Assembly (NCBI GenBank): GCA_944380275.1
Contig: CALWHB010000012.1
Span: forward strand, 1 to 40,887
Direction: 5' to 3'
From: an uncultured Christensenellaceae bacterium
GTDB lineage: Bacteria > Bacillota > Clostridia > Christensenellales > UBA3700
DNA: 40,887 nucleotides
The translations under genes and the position numbers were made by a program. This document shows positions 16,581-27,015 of the stretch, in pieces. Below the pieces are notes generated by a model that was not told the DNA's origin, made no database searches, and saw nothing but the letters and a program-made list of their open reading frames with translations. Positions within the stretch are counted from its first letter, which is position 1. Each line of letters opens with the position of its first letter.

Positions 16581-17897
16581 ATGGACATATTTTATCAGTT
16601 ATTATTACAGTTTATACTAATTTTACTCAACGCCTTTTTTGCGGCAACGGAAATAGCGATTATTTCTTTAAACGAAAAGAAAGTAAAAGCCCGTGCTGAC
16701 GAAGGCGATAAAAAAGCAAAGAAGATGCTAAAAATCATCAAAGACCCGACGAAATTCCTTTCGACGATACAAATTGGTATTACGCTTGCAGGTTTTCTCG
16801 GCTCGGCATTTGCGGCAGATAATTTTGCGGAAAGGTTGTCGGGTTGGCTCGTTACAACGTTTAACGTTTCGGCGCAAGGTGCAAGCGTTATCAACACCGT
16901 TTCAGTTATTGTAATTACGTTAATCCTTTCTTACTTTACCCTTGTTTTGGGTGAACTTGTCCCCAAACGTTGGGCAATGAAGCATAAGGAAAAACTTGCT
17001 AACGGCGTATGTGGCATTATTTCCGTTTTAACGGTTATCTTGAAACCCGTTATATGGTTTTTGACTGTTTCTACAAACGGCGTTCTTCGTTTGTTTGGTG
17101 TAAAGCCTAACGATGACGACGAAGCCGTTTCGGAAGAAGATATCGTTCTTATGCTTGACGCAGGTGGCGACGGAGGTACTATCGACAAAGAGGATATAAA
17201 ATACATTAAAAATGTTTTTAGACTTGACGGTATGACCGCAGAGGACGTGATGACACCGAGAATGAGCGTAGTGTGTATATCTGACACTGCAAGTGATAAC
17301 GAGATTATTCAAATGATTGAAACGGAAGGCTATTCTCGTATTCCCGTTTATTCGGGCGACGTGGATAATATTGTTGGTATTTTGTACGCGCGTGAATATT
17401 TGTTAAAGCGTGGAACGCCTAACTTTGAATTAAAACAAATTTTGAAAGAGCCGACGTTTGTTCCGAAAGGAAAATCTTTGGATATCTTGTTTAAGGAAAT
17501 GCAAAAATCGCATACGCATATCGTTATTCTTATCGACGAATATGGTATGACTTCGGGTATCGTTACGATGGAAGATATTTTAGAAGAACTTGTGGGCGAA
17601 ATTTGGGACGAACAAGACGAAGAGATAGAGCCGATTACAAAGGAAAGCGATACAGTATTTTTTGTGAAAACTAATATTTCCGTTGAAACGTTTTTTGATT
17701 ATTTCAATTTAGTAAGAGATGAAAATATTGAATCTGCAACGGTAAATGGTTGGATTATAGAAAACCGTGAAGATATTCCCCAAGAAGGTTATTCCTTCGA
17801 TTATGATAAATTGAGAATTACTGTTACGAAAGTGGAAAATAAGCAAACGCAAGAAATTAAAGTAGAAATTTTAGAGCATACAGATATGCATATTTAA
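16581..17897 (+). CDS. CNNM/CBS domain (CorC/HlyC-type) membrane protein
   Basis: A 438-residue integral membrane protein. The N-terminal DUF21/CNNM domain (about 1-150) has three to four helices and AATEIAIISLNEKKV near its start. A CBS pair follows (about 215-335; VMTPRMSVVCIS, IVTMEDILEELVGEIWDE) and then a CorC_HlyC domain (about 345-430). The family includes magnesium exporters such as MpfA/CorB and proteins once annotated as hemolysins; magnesium or divalent-cation efflux is the best family-based guess. It is the last gene of the repeat-flanked block, has its own boxed promoter and leader, and shares the block's A+T-rich codon use. Confidence 0.92.
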   Translation: MDIFYQLLLQFILILLNAFFAATEIAIISLNEKKVKARADEGDKKAKKMLKIIKDPTKFLSTIQIGITLAGFLGSAFAADNFAERLSGWLVTTFNVSAQGASVINTVSVIVITLILSYFTLVLGELVPKRWAMKHKEKLANGVCGIISVLTVILKPVIWFLTVSTNGVLRLFGVKPNDDDEAVSEEDIVLMLDAGGDGGTIDKEDIKYIKNVFRLDGMTAEDVMTPRMSVVCISDTASDNEIIQMIETEGYSRIPVYSGDVDNIVGILYAREYLLKRGTPNFELKQILKEPTFVPKGKSLDILFKEMQKSHTHIVILIDEYGMTSGIVTMEDILEELVGEIWDEQDEEIEPITKESDTVFFVKTNISVETFFDYFNLVRDENIESATVNGWIIENREDIPQEGYSFDYDKLRITVTKVENKQTQEIKVEILEHTDMHI

Positions 17898-17924
17898 GAG
17901 AAGAAAACTAAATAGAATGAGAAA

Positions 17925-17947
17925 AGGCGTGGCATCACGCCACGCCT
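17925..17947 (-). terminator. Terminator hairpin between the CNNM gene and the WYL gene
   Basis: AGGCGTGGC pairs with GCCACGCCT (9 bp, 5-nt loop). On the minus strand it is followed by TTTTCTC, so it mainly serves the WYL regulator; on the plus strand it lacks a T run. Confidence 0.7.
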
Positions 17948-17974
17948 GACTCTTCAAAGACAGCACCTACCGCA

Positions 17975-18015
17975 AAAAATCCCTATTGGACACGCGGTAA
18001 AACGGAAGACTTTTT
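17975..18015 (-). repeat. Right copy of the 41-bp inverted repeat
   Basis: Reverse complement matches 14353-14393 at 34 of 41 positions, in opposite orientation 3.6 kb away. It lies between the CNNM hairpin and the end of the WYL gene. No obvious target-site duplication is visible outside the copies. Confidence 0.8.
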
Positions 18016-18036
18016 TTCTGTCTTTGTTATTATAAT

Positions 18037-18963
18037 TTATTTGCGGTAAATCGACGCTGCATCGTCGAAAAGAGCAGTTATTTTGTTCCTTAGCGACGAG
18101 GGCAGAATTACTTCGATTTCCGCGCCGAATCCCGCGAGTTTCCTGAGGGTTGCCTCATTGTCGTAAACCTCACCTTGCGCAATATAAAAACCGCCGTCCT
18201 GAGCGCGGTTGACGTTTTCTATTCCCAGCCACTCTTCGATATCGTAACGTGCAGGCTCTTTGACCTTAAGCGTAATTCTTATCTTGTCTTTCTGCGTAGG
18301 GTCGCACAAGTTCCACTCTTTTTCATAAGCAGGTATCTGATATTTTGTATCCAGCATTATAATATGCGTTATCCTCGAAATCTTGAAAAGTCGCAATGCT
18401 TTGTCTTTCAGACAGTTTGCATATACATACCATTGATTGTTTGACAAAACGAAGGCGTAAGGTTGAATATCTCTCTCGCTGATTTCTCCTATGCGGTTGT
18501 GATAACTTATTCTGACAGTGCGTTTTTCTTTTTTTGCTGCTGCAATAGAATCGAATTTTGCCGCGAGTTTAGGGTTTGAAAGCAGAGTGTTTGCGTTGTC
18601 GACTACAAAGTCTTCGTTTATAAAACCGCTTTGCTGAGCAGAGCGCACGTTTTTTATTGCGGTAAGTTTTTTTATGACCGCATTTACTTTGTCTGTATTG
18701 GGCTGAATAGCGTTGAGGGCAGCGACGATGAGCTGCAGCTCTTCTTTGTTAAAATAATTTGCACTCAGTTTGAAGTCGTCGCCTATCATTATGCCTCCGC
18801 CGCGTCCTTTCTGACAATAAACCGGTATGTGAGCCATACTCAGTGCGTCGACATATCTGTAGACCGTTCTCTGACTGATTTCAAGCTTTGCGGCAAGTTC
18901 TTCTGCAGTTACCACATCGTTATTCAGAAGTTCTATAAGCATCGTAAACAGATTGTCTATCAT
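18037..18963 (-). CDS. HTH/WYL-domain transcriptional regulator (YafY type)
   Basis: A 308-residue DNA-binding protein. The N-terminal winged helix-turn-helix (about 5-55; AEELAAKLEISQRTVYRYVD) is followed by a WYL domain (about 140-215) with NNQWYVYANCL and RLFKISRI, and a C-terminal WCX-like region. WYL domains bind nucleic acid or small ligands. The gene diverges from gdhA with a 342-bp gap, so control of gdhA or of itself is possible but unproven. Its ATG at 18963 has AAAGGAG upstream. Codon use matches the main chromosome, so it lies outside the imported block. Confidence 0.9.
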   Translation of the reverse strand: MIDNLFTMLIELLNNDVVTAEELAAKLEISQRTVYRYVDALSMAHIPVYCQKGRGGGIMIGDDFKLSANYFNKEELQLIVAALNAIQPNTDKVNAVIKKLTAIKNVRSAQQSGFINEDFVVDNANTLLSNPKLAAKFDSIAAAKKEKRTVRISYHNRIGEISERDIQPYAFVLSNNQWYVYANCLKDKALRLFKISRITHIIMLDTKYQIPAYEKEWNLCDPTQKDKIRITLKVKEPARYDIEEWLGIENVNRAQDGGFYIAQGEVYDNEATLRKLAGFGAEIEVILPSSLRNKITALFDDAASIYRK

Positions 18964-18986
18964 AATATATACGCTCCTTTATGAAT

Positions 18987-19015
18987 ATTTTAATAAATTT
19001 ATGCGAAAAAGTCAA
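18987..19015 (-). promoter_or_regulatory. Promoter of the WYL regulator gene
   Basis: Minus strand TTGACT (19015-19010), 17-nt spacer, TAAAAT (18992-18987). Confidence 0.7.
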
Positions 19016-19019
19016 ATTA

Positions 19020-19032
19020 AATATGACATATT
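19020..19032. promoter_or_regulatory. Palindrome upstream of the WYL promoter
   Basis: AATATG-A-CATATT, perfect 6-bp arms, extendable with flanking TTAA on both sides. It lies just upstream of the WYL gene -35 box in the gap shared with gdhA, so it may be a regulator site. Nothing else clear is seen between it and the gdhA promoter. Confidence 0.4.
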
Positions 19033-19218
19033 AAGTCAGTTTTTACGCATAAAATGAATATTATTCAGAGATTTTAAGTAAACAATATTGAACGAAACGA
19101 GGATTACAATGCAAATTTCTTTTACATTTGATTGCTGAAAGTGCTATGAAAAGCGCAGAAAATCCCGTATGTACGCGTATTAAAAGAATAATGCAAGAAT
19201 AATGCAAAAAAAATTTAA

Positions 19219-20643
<1,425 letters not shown>

Positions 20644-20667
20644 TTTAATATCGATTTGTCTGAAATG

Positions 20668-20711
20668 AAAAGTGCCTTTTCTCAGTTTTCGGGAAAGGGT
20701 ACTTTTTTATT
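20668..20711 (+). terminator. Terminator of gdhA
   Basis: AAAAGTGCC pairs with GGGTACTTTT (one G-U), with further weak pairing inside, followed by a T-rich run. Confidence 0.75.
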
Positions 20712-20758
20712 TTTTAGTCATAAAAACCGATTTGTGAATAAAATAACAATTTTATATA

Positions 20759-20788
20759 TTGACTGTAATATTGACTTATTTGTAAAAT
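20759..20788 (+). promoter_or_regulatory. Promoter before the surface-protein pseudogene
   Basis: TTGACT (20759-20764), 18-nt spacer, TAAAAT (20783-20788). ATTGACT occurs twice, 12 bases apart. Confidence 0.5.
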
Positions 20789-20852
20789 ATAAACATAAGG
20801 GTTAAATATTTATTTTCTTTAAGTTGTGCCCTTGTTGTGTAAAGGAGAGATT

Positions 20853-21558
20853 ATGGGAAAAAGAGTTATTTTGCCGCAATTTTAGTTATTGCGGTGTTAT
20901 GTCTTAGTTTTGCCGTTGTTATGCTTACGAACAATTCCGACATTGCAAACGCGGCTGACAATACTTCTGCGGCTGGTATACCGATTCTGCGTTTAAAAAC
21001 AAGGTTTCTTCAGACAGCTATATGGTCAACTCAAATACGACGCTGTATGCGCGCTGGCTCGTTACCGTAGTTGAAACAGAAGACGACGACGAAGTGGAAA
21101 TCAAAGTTGAAAGCCCCTCCGGTTTTGACGAGGACGTGAAGGTTTCGGTAGTCGACAAGACAGAAACACAGCACGGTATCACCGTTGAAAACGGCAAGGT
21201 AGATAAGGTGTACGAAGTCAGCATAAACGCTGAGGTCAACGGCGAAATTACCGTGAGCATTTACGTTGGCACAAACTTCGACAGCGCAAACTGTAACGTT
21301 TATAAAGCAGATAATGACGGTGAACTTACACAGGTCGAATATGCTTATTCAGACGGATACGTTACTTTGAGTACTTCAGAACTGGGTACGTTCGTGTTCT
21401 CTTCGTCCGTATCTGACGGTGGCAACGCAGGTATTGTTCCTCAGCCTGAAGACGGAAACGGAGTAGTTATCGCGGTGTGCGTCGTATGCGCGGTGATAGC
21501 AATTGCGGCGATAGCGGCGGTGGTCGTAGTTGCCGTAAGAAAGAAGAGAGCGGCTTAA
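20853..21558 (+). pseudogene. Frameshifted InlB-repeat surface protein with C-terminal membrane anchor
   Basis: Three reading frames carry one protein. The ATG at 20853 (after AAAGGAG) runs into a stop within ten codons. Adding one A to the five-A run at 20858-20862 restores a signal peptide ending in VMLTNNSDIANAADN. That frame then stops at 21068. Near 20970 the sequence switches to a third frame reading GWYTDSAFKN and TTLYARW, the end of a Listeria-Bacteroides (InlB B) repeat. This frame continues to 21558 with an acidic beta domain, a hydrophobic segment and RKKRAA. The middle repeats appear to be deleted. The 3' frame alone (ATG 21022) gives 178 residues. Sequencing or assembly error at the repeats is an alternative explanation. 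Confidence 0.75.
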
Positions 21559-21584
21559 ACCTCTCTACAACCGTAAATACTCTG

Positions 21585-21614
21585 AATCCTCTCCCGCAAG
21601 GGAGGGGATTTTTT
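21585..21614 (+). terminator. Terminator after the surface-protein pseudogene
   Basis: AATCCTCTCCC pairs with GGGAGGGGATT (11 bp, one G-U) around a GCAA tetraloop, followed by TTTTTT. Confidence 0.9.
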
Positions 21615-22371
21615 ATCGTTTTTCATAAGACAATGCAATGTTAAAAAAGAAGGGACATAAGGCGAAATAAAACGCAGAAAGGGAAGAAAGGTCAAATCAG
21701 GACGAAATAAAGCCGCAATCAAAAAGCAGGCGGAAACAGAAGGGGAAGGCAAGACGGATTAAAAAACCGCAATAAAAACGTTAAACAGAAGAAACAGAAG
21801 GTAAGAGAAAAAAGCCTGAACAAAAAAGCGTTAATAAATTGAGGACCTCAAAGACGAAATAAAATGATAATCAAAATAAGAAAAACCGTATTGATTCCTC
21901 ATTTGAAACGCTTTTGTAATTTTGATTAATAAGCAGTAAAATAAAGTAACTTTTTAAAGGAAAAAATGTTTTAAAAACTGTTTTCAAACCGGTGAAAAAA
22001 AAGTAATTCAGTGTAAAAAAGAGTACCGGATTATGCATAAAAAGCGCAAAATGAATAAACGCTCTTTTGCGACCGAAATCATAAAGAGCCGTACCGACTG
22101 GTTTTTTCGTGCTTAGTGTAGGTTTTTCGCATATTTGTATGTTGGTGGAAATAAATTCTGAAGATAAATTTTATTCATTTTATGTGGATAACTCTGCCTT
22201 TATGTGGAAAACTCTGTGGATAACTCGCCAAAAACAGCTGTTGAACGTGATTTTAAACGTTTGACGACGATTTGCGGATTTGTTACTGAAAATTACTTTT
22301 TTACTTCTCAAAGCAATGCAAGGAAGGATGAAATTTGTCGTAAATTTGTTTTTTTATAGCCGTTTTTCCCT
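21615..22371. other. Long non-coding region before the pur cluster
   Basis: No credible gene on either strand. About 21640-21870 is strongly purine-rich on the plus strand, with recurring GACGAAATAAA-like and AACAGAAG words. The rest is AT-rich. Three DnaA-box-like 9-mers lie at 22183-22223. The short minus-strand frame here is a by-product of the purine tract. Confidence 0.6.
22183..22223 (+). promoter_or_regulatory. Cluster of three DnaA-box-like 9-mers
   Basis: TGTGGATAA at 22183-22191 and 22215-22223 are exact reverse complements of the TTATCCACA box; TGTGGAAAA at 22203-22211 differs by one base. All have the same orientation, beside an AT-rich stretch. A TTATCCGCA at 22413-22421 is one mismatch away in the other orientation. 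Confidence 0.5.
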
Positions 22372-22399
22372 TGTATAAAAAAAACATTTATGCTAAAAT
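22372..22399 (+). promoter_or_regulatory. Promoter of purE-purC-purM-purN
   Basis: TTGTAT (22372-22377), 16-nt spacer, TAAAAT (22394-22399). The leader can form CCGCAG/CTGCGG (22417-22422 with 22449-22454) enclosing an A/T-rich inner hairpin. No known purine riboswitch pattern was recognised. Confidence 0.5.
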
Positions 22400-22471
22400 T
22401 TATATATTAAATTTATCCGCAGATAAAAACGTCGTTTTTTTGCGTTTACTGCGGTGATTGAGGAGATTTTT

Positions 22472-22963
22472 ATGGCAAAAGTTGCTGTTATCATGGGAAG
22501 TATTAGCGACCTCGACGTCGTAAAACCCGCTGTCGACATTTTGAAGAGCTTTGACGTTGAAGTGGAGGCGAGAGTTATTTCGGCTCACAGAACCCCTGAG
22601 CTTGCTCACGAGTTTGCCGTTTCCGCTGCAGACAATAATATCGAAGTCATTATATGCGCGGCAGGTAAGGCTGCTCATCTCGGCGGTGTTATCGCAAGTT
22701 TTACTCCGTTGCCGGTTATCGGACTTCCGGTAAAGAGTTCGACCATGGACGGTCTGGACAGCCTGCTCTCAATGGTACAGATGCCCGGAGGTATCCCCGT
22801 TGCCTGCGTGGCTATAAACGGCGGACTAAACGCCGGATTGCTTGCGGTGCAGATACTTGCGGTCAAATATCCCGTTCTTATGAAAAAATTGCAGGATTAC
22901 AAGCGTAACCTTGCGCAAAAAATACAACATGACGACGCAAAATTGCAAAAGGAGTTAATGTGA
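22472..22963 (+). CDS. purE: 5-(carboxyamino)imidazole ribonucleotide mutase / AIR carboxylase
   Basis: Forms CAIR in de novo purine synthesis; 163 residues, normal for PurE. The GSISDLDVV phosphate-binding start, SAHRTP with active-site H39, and [11 protein letters not shown] are visible. The last motif has Lys where classical PurE has a second Gly (AAGG), as I recall for clostridial PurE. The start at 22472 follows GAGGAG; an in-frame ATG at 22454 lies before that site and is less likely. First gene of the cluster, joined to purC by a TGATG overlap. No purK is present in the window, so the carboxyl source (N5-CAIR or CO2) is open. Confidence 0.95.
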   Translation: MAKVAVIMGSISDLDVVKPAVDILKSFDVEVEARVISAHRTPELAHEFAVSAADNNIEVIICAAGKAAHLGGVIASFTPLPVIGLPVKSSTMDGLDSLLSMVQMPGGIPVACVAINGGLNAGLLAVQILAVKYPVLMKKLQDYKRNLAQKIQHDDAKLQKELM

Positions 22964-23670
22964 TGGAAAGGACAACCCAACTTTATGAAGGTAAGGCAAA
23001 AAAAGTATATCTCACGACAGACCCGGACGTAGTTCTCGTTTCTTATAAAGACGACGCTACCGCTTTCAACGGCATCAAAAAAGGCACGATTCAAGGTAAG
23101 GGCGTAGTCAACAATGTCTGCAGCAACCACCTGTTCAAGTTGCTTGAAGAGAAGGGTATCCCCACTCATTACGTTGAACAGATTAACGAAAGAGAAACTT
23201 ACGTAAAGAAAGTTCAGATTGTTCCGCTCGAAGTAATCGTACGCAATATCGCCGCAGGTTCTCTCTCTAAAAGGCTGGGCATCCCTGAAGGCACTAAACT
23301 TGCAAGCACCGTGCTTGAATTCAGTTATAAGAACGACGACCTCGGCGACCCTATGGTAAACGACTATCACGTTTACGCGATGAATCTCGCTACAAAAGAG
23401 GAAGTCGACAAAATCAAGGCTATGGCTCTCAAAGTCAACGATGTGCTGAGCGATTATTTCAAAGAAATCGGCATCGAACTCATCGACTTCAAGCTTGAGT
23501 TCGGCAGATATAAGGGCGATATTATCCTCGCAGACGAGATTTCTCCCGACACCTGCCGTTTCTGGGACACCAAAACAGGCGAAAAACTGGATAAGGACAG
23601 ATTCCGCCGCGATATGGACGACGTAGACAAGGGTTACAGAGAAATCAAGAAGAGGATGGGTCTGGAATAA
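22963..23670 (+). CDS. purC: SAICAR synthetase
   Basis: Couples CAIR and aspartate with ATP hydrolysis to make SAICAR. It has 235 residues, typical for the bacterial enzyme. Family motifs are YEGKAKKVY at the start, [15 protein letters not shown] (about residues 92-106), and LIDFKLEFG then [15 protein letters not shown] near 175-205. The ATG at 22963 shares its A with the purE stop and has AAGGAG nine bases upstream; a GTG at 22960 is the next in-frame alternative. Its product normally goes to PurB, which is not in the window. Confidence 0.97.
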   Translation: MERTTQLYEGKAKKVYLTTDPDVVLVSYKDDATAFNGIKKGTIQGKGVVNNVCSNHLFKLLEEKGIPTHYVEQINERETYVKKVQIVPLEVIVRNIAAGSLSKRLGIPEGTKLASTVLEFSYKNDDLGDPMVNDYHVYAMNLATKEEVDKIKAMALKVNDVLSDYFKEIGIELIDFKLEFGRYKGDIILADEISPDTCRFWDTKTGEKLDKDRFRRDMDDVDKGYREIKKRMGLE

Positions 23671-23706
23671 TCCGACTTTTAAAAACAAAAGCGACAAGGA
23701 GTATTT

Positions 23707-24723
23707 ATGGCTATTGATTACAAATCCGCAGGAGTGGACGTAGAGGCAGGATACGAGGCGGTAAAATTGATGAAGGAATATGTCAAGACGACCTACAACG
23801 ACAGCGTTCTGGGCGACCTTGGCAGTTTCGGAGGTTTTTACGCACTCGACGACAAAGAGGACGGGGATTGCCTCGTCGCAGGAACTGACGGCGTAGGAAC
23901 TAAATTGAAATACGCTTTCGTTCTCGACAAGCACGACACGGTCGGTATCGACGCAGTCGCAATGTGCGTCAACGACATCGTATGCCAGGGCGCGAAACCT
24001 TTGTTCTTCCTGGACTATATCGCGCTTTCAAAACTCGAACCCGTAAAGGTTGCGAATATCGTAAAGGGCGTATGCGAGGGTTGCAGACAGTCAGGTTGCG
24101 CGCTTATCGGCGGCGAAACGGCTGAAATGCCCGGTTTTTACGCTAAAGACGAATACGACATCGCGGGTTTTGCTGTCGGTATCGTAAAGAAAAACAAGAT
24201 AATCAACGGTAAAAACATCAAGGCAGGCGACGCGCTCATAGGTCTTGCGTCCAGCGGCGTTCACAGCAACGGCTATTCTCTCGTAAGAAAGCTGTTCGGA
24301 GAAGACAAGGAGAGCCTGAGCAAATATAACGAAACACTCGGCTGCACTCCTGCAGAACTCGTGCTGACCCCGACGAGAATTTATGTGAAAACCGTGCTTT
24401 CGATTATCGAAAAATTTGAAATCAAGGGCATCGCTCACATCACGGGAGGCGGTTTCATAGAGAATATTCCGCGCATTATCCCCAAAGGTCTGGGCATATC
24501 AATCGACAGGTCGTCTTATCCGCTGCCGCGCATATTCAAAGCGTTGCAGGAAATCGCCGGTATCGACGACCGCAAGATGTGCAACACCTTCAATATGGGT
24601 ATCGGACTGGTCATGGCGGTAGACCCGTCAATAGCGGCTGACGTCGTAAAAGAGCTTGAAAAACTGGGCGAAAAGGCGTACGTCATAGGCAAGGTTACCG
24701 ATAAAGAGGGCGTGGAGTTATGA
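23707..24723 (+). CDS. purM: Phosphoribosylaminoimidazole (AIR) synthetase
   Basis: ATP-dependent ring closure of FGAM to AIR. It has 338 residues, the usual length. Motifs include [43 protein letters not shown] and [12 protein letters not shown], all typical of PurM and of the PurM/PurL superfamily ATP site. AAGGAG precedes the ATG after a 36-base gap from purC. It ends in a four-base ATGA overlap with purN. Confidence 0.97.
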   Translation: MAIDYKSAGVDVEAGYEAVKLMKEYVKTTYNDSVLGDLGSFGGFYALDDKEDGDCLVAGTDGVGTKLKYAFVLDKHDTVGIDAVAMCVNDIVCQGAKPLFFLDYIALSKLEPVKVANIVKGVCEGCRQSGCALIGGETAEMPGFYAKDEYDIAGFAVGIVKKNKIINGKNIKAGDALIGLASSGVHSNGYSLVRKLFGEDKESLSKYNETLGCTPAELVLTPTRIYVKTVLSIIEKFEIKGIAHITGGGFIENIPRIIPKGLGISIDRSSYPLPRIFKALQEIAGIDDRKMCNTFNMGIGLVMAVDPSIAADVVKELEKLGEKAYVIGKVTDKEGVEL

Positions 24724-25310
24724 AAAAAATCGCCGTATTCATCTCGGGTTCGGGCAGCGACATGCAGAGCGTAATCGACGGCTGCGAAAGCGGTTATATC
24801 GACGGCAAAGTGGTATGCGTCGTTGCGTCAAGGGACGGCATTTTCGGACTGGAGAGAGCGAAAAAACACGGCATAGACAGCGCAGTATTTGCGCTTAAGG
24901 ATTACGACGGCGACTGCGGGAAAAGGGACGAGGCAATTCTCTCTTATCTCGCAGGTTACGACGTCGATTTGATAGTGCTTGCAGGTTATCTCGGCATAGT
25001 TACTCAAAGACTTGTGTCGACTTTCCGCAGACGTATGATAAATATACACCCGTCGCTTATACCGGCGCATTGCGGCAAGGGTATGTACGGGCTGAGAGTC
25101 CACGAGAGCGTTCTCGCAAGCGGCGACAAAGTAAGCGGCGCGACCGTTCATTATGTGGACGAAGGCACTGACACCGGAGATATAATCGTGCAGCAGAGAG
25201 TAGAAGTCAGGGAGGGGGATACTCCTCACAGCCTTCAGGAAAGAGTTCTTGAAACCGAACATCAGCTGCTGCCTTACGCGGTGCGTTTCCTTTGCAGAAA
25301 AGACAATTGA
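24720..25310 (+). CDS. purN: Phosphoribosylglycinamide formyltransferase (folate dependent)
   Basis: Transfers formyl from 10-formyl-THF to GAR. It has 196 residues, close to E. coli PurN. The N-terminal phosphate loop reads [13 protein letters not shown], where the common form is SGxGSNLQ. The catalytic trio is N108 and H110 ([18 protein letters not shown]) and D151 (EGTDTGD). Translation is coupled to purM by the overlap. Its last codons lie inside the stem of the terminator that closes this first transcription unit. Confidence 0.95.
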   Translation: MKKIAVFISGSGSDMQSVIDGCESGYIDGKVVCVVASRDGIFGLERAKKHGIDSAVFALKDYDGDCGKRDEAILSYLAGYDVDLIVLAGYLGIVTQRLVSTFRRRMINIHPSLIPAHCGKGMYGLRVHESVLASGDKVSGATVHYVDEGTDTGDIIVQQRVEVREGDTPHSLQERVLETEHQLLPYAVRFLCRKDN

Positions 25311-25332
25311 GAAATTGGCTTTTCTCTTTTTT
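25296..25332 (+). terminator. Terminator at the end of purE-C-M-N
   Basis: AGAAAAG-A-CAATT pairs with AATTG-G-CTTTTCT (12 bp with one internal mismatch, GAGA loop), followed by CTTTTTT. The purN stop codon (25308-25310) lies in the hairpin. Confidence 0.8.
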
Positions 25333-25405
25333 ACCCGCGCGCGTATTACTTTTTGCTAAGAAATGCATGTGCGGAATTGCGTAGGTATAGGGACGCGCGG
25401 ACATA

Positions 25406-25435
25406 TTGATAAAAATCTATACGAATTTTTATAAT
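25406..25435 (+). promoter_or_regulatory. Promoter of purH-purD-purL
   Basis: TTGATA (25406-25411), 18-nt spacer, TATAAT (25430-25435). Upstream, CGCGCGT and ACGCGCG arms in the 156-bp gap could form a long-range hairpin or a protein site. Confidence 0.65.
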
Positions 25436-25466
25436 ACAGTAAAAATCAATTATTCAGGAGATTAAG

Positions 25467-27005
25467 ATGAAAAAGAGAGCGTTAATCAGCGTTTCCGACA
25501 AAACGGGAATAGTAGAGTTTGCAAAGAGCCTTTGCGGCTACGGTTACGAAATAGTTTCCACGGGCGGCACGCTCAAAGCGTTGCAGGGCGCGGGTATCGC
25601 GGCGGTCGACATCAGCAGCGTTACCGGCTTTCCGGAGTGCCTTGACGGAAGAGTCAAGACCCTTCACCCCAACGTCCATGCAGGACTTCTCGCAATGAGG
25701 AGCAACAAAGAGCATATGGACTTTTTGCAGAAGATGAATATCACCCCGATTGACATCGTCGTCGTAAACCTCTATCCGTTTAAACAGACCATTTCAAAGC
25801 CCGGAGTAGAACTTGCCGAGGCGGTCGAAAACATCGACATCGGCGGACCTACCATGCTGAGGAGCGCGGCAAAGAACTATCAGGACGTTGCGGTCATAGT
25901 CGACCCCGCGGATTACGCAACCGTGCTTGACGAACTCGCAAACGGCGGCATAAGCGTACAAACTAAATTCCGTCTTATGTACAAAGTTTATCAGCATACC
26001 GCATATTACGACACTCTGATTGCCAACTATCTCAGACAAAAACAGGGCATTGAATTCCCCGACAAACTGACGCTCGCTTTTGACAAGGCTCAGGATATGA
26101 GATACGGCGAAAATCCGCATCAGAACGCGGTTTTCTATAAAGAACCTTTCCCCGTTGCAGGTTCTCTCGCGTGCGCAGAGCAGCTGCACGGCAAAGAACT
26201 TTCGTATAACAATATAAACGATACCAACGGTGCGCTGGACCTGCTCAGAGAGTTTTCAGAGCCTACCGTCGTTGCCGTAAAACACGCAAATCCCTGCGGT
26301 GTCGCTACCGCGGCGACGATAAGCGAGGCTTACAAGAAGGCTTACGACGCAGACCCGACCTCTATTTTCGGCGGTATTGTTGCTGCGAACAGAGAGATAG
26401 ACAAGGCTACAGCGGAGATGATTCACTCTATATTTATCGAAATCGTCGTCGCGCCTTCGTTCAGCAAAGAGGCTGTAGAAATCCTCTCTCAGAAACCCAA
26501 TATCAGACTGCTTAAGCTTGAGTCGATAAACTCGCCTATACCCGCAGGATGCTACGATATGAAAAAGGTGCTGGGAGGACTTCTCGTACAGGAATACGAC
26601 AAAATGGTCGTAAATTGCGAAAAGGTTAAGACCGTTACCAAGAAAGAGCCTACCAAAAAGCAGATGGATGACATGGTTTTTGCCATGAAAGTCGTAAAAC
26701 ATACAAAATCCAACGCTATCGTAATCGCAAAAGACGGCGTTATCCTCGGCATAGGATGCGGACAAGTCAACCGTATAAGAGCGACCGAGCAGGCTATCGC
26801 TCACTCTCTCGTCGATACAAAGGGCGCGGTGCTTGCAAGCGACGCCTTCTTCCCGTTCGACGACTGCGCGAGAGCGGCGGCTAAAGCCGGAATAAGCGCG
26901 ATTATGCAACCGGGCGGAAGTATCAAGGACCAGCTCAGTATCGACGCGTGCGACGAAAACGGCATCGCTATGGTATTTACCGGCGACAGACATTTCAAAC
27001 ATTGA
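25467..27005 (+). CDS. purH: Bifunctional AICAR formyltransferase / IMP cyclohydrolase
   Basis: Catalyses the last two steps to IMP. It has 512 residues, normal length. The N-terminal MGS-like cyclohydrolase domain (about 1-190) has [23 protein letters not shown] and [13 protein letters not shown]. The C-terminal formyltransferase domain has [11 protein letters not shown] with the catalytic Lys-His pair, and ends [16 protein letters not shown]-like (here [16 protein letters not shown]). CAGGAGA precedes the ATG. First gene of the second pur unit; purD follows after ten bases. Confidence 0.97.
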   Translation: MKKRALISVSDKTGIVEFAKSLCGYGYEIVSTGGTLKALQGAGIAAVDISSVTGFPECLDGRVKTLHPNVHAGLLAMRSNKEHMDFLQKMNITPIDIVVVNLYPFKQTISKPGVELAEAVENIDIGGPTMLRSAAKNYQDVAVIVDPADYATVLDELANGGISVQTKFRLMYKVYQHTAYYDTLIANYLRQKQGIEFPDKLTLAFDKAQDMRYGENPHQNAVFYKEPFPVAGSLACAEQLHGKELSYNNINDTNGALDLLREFSEPTVVAVKHANPCGVATAATISEAYKKAYDADPTSIFGGIVAANREIDKATAEMIHSIFIEIVVAPSFSKEAVEILSQKPNIRLLKLESINSPIPAGCYDMKKVLGGLLVQEYDKMVVNCEKVKTVTKKEPTKKQMDDMVFAMKVVKHTKSNAIVIAKDGVILGIGCGQVNRIRATEQAIAHSLVDTKGAVLASDAFFPFDDCARAAAKAGISAIMQPGGSIKDQLSIDACDENGIAMVFTGDRHFKH

Positions 27006-27015
27006 CGGAGGGTTT

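Noticed and set aside
21615-22371. Chromosomal replication origin
   Set aside because: Three DnaA-like boxes are present, but dnaA, dnaN and recF are absent and most genes on both sides run in the same direction.
22400-22471. Purine riboswitch before purE
   Set aside because: The leader is only about 65 nt and lacks the conserved three-way-junction bases; only a simple hairpin is seen.
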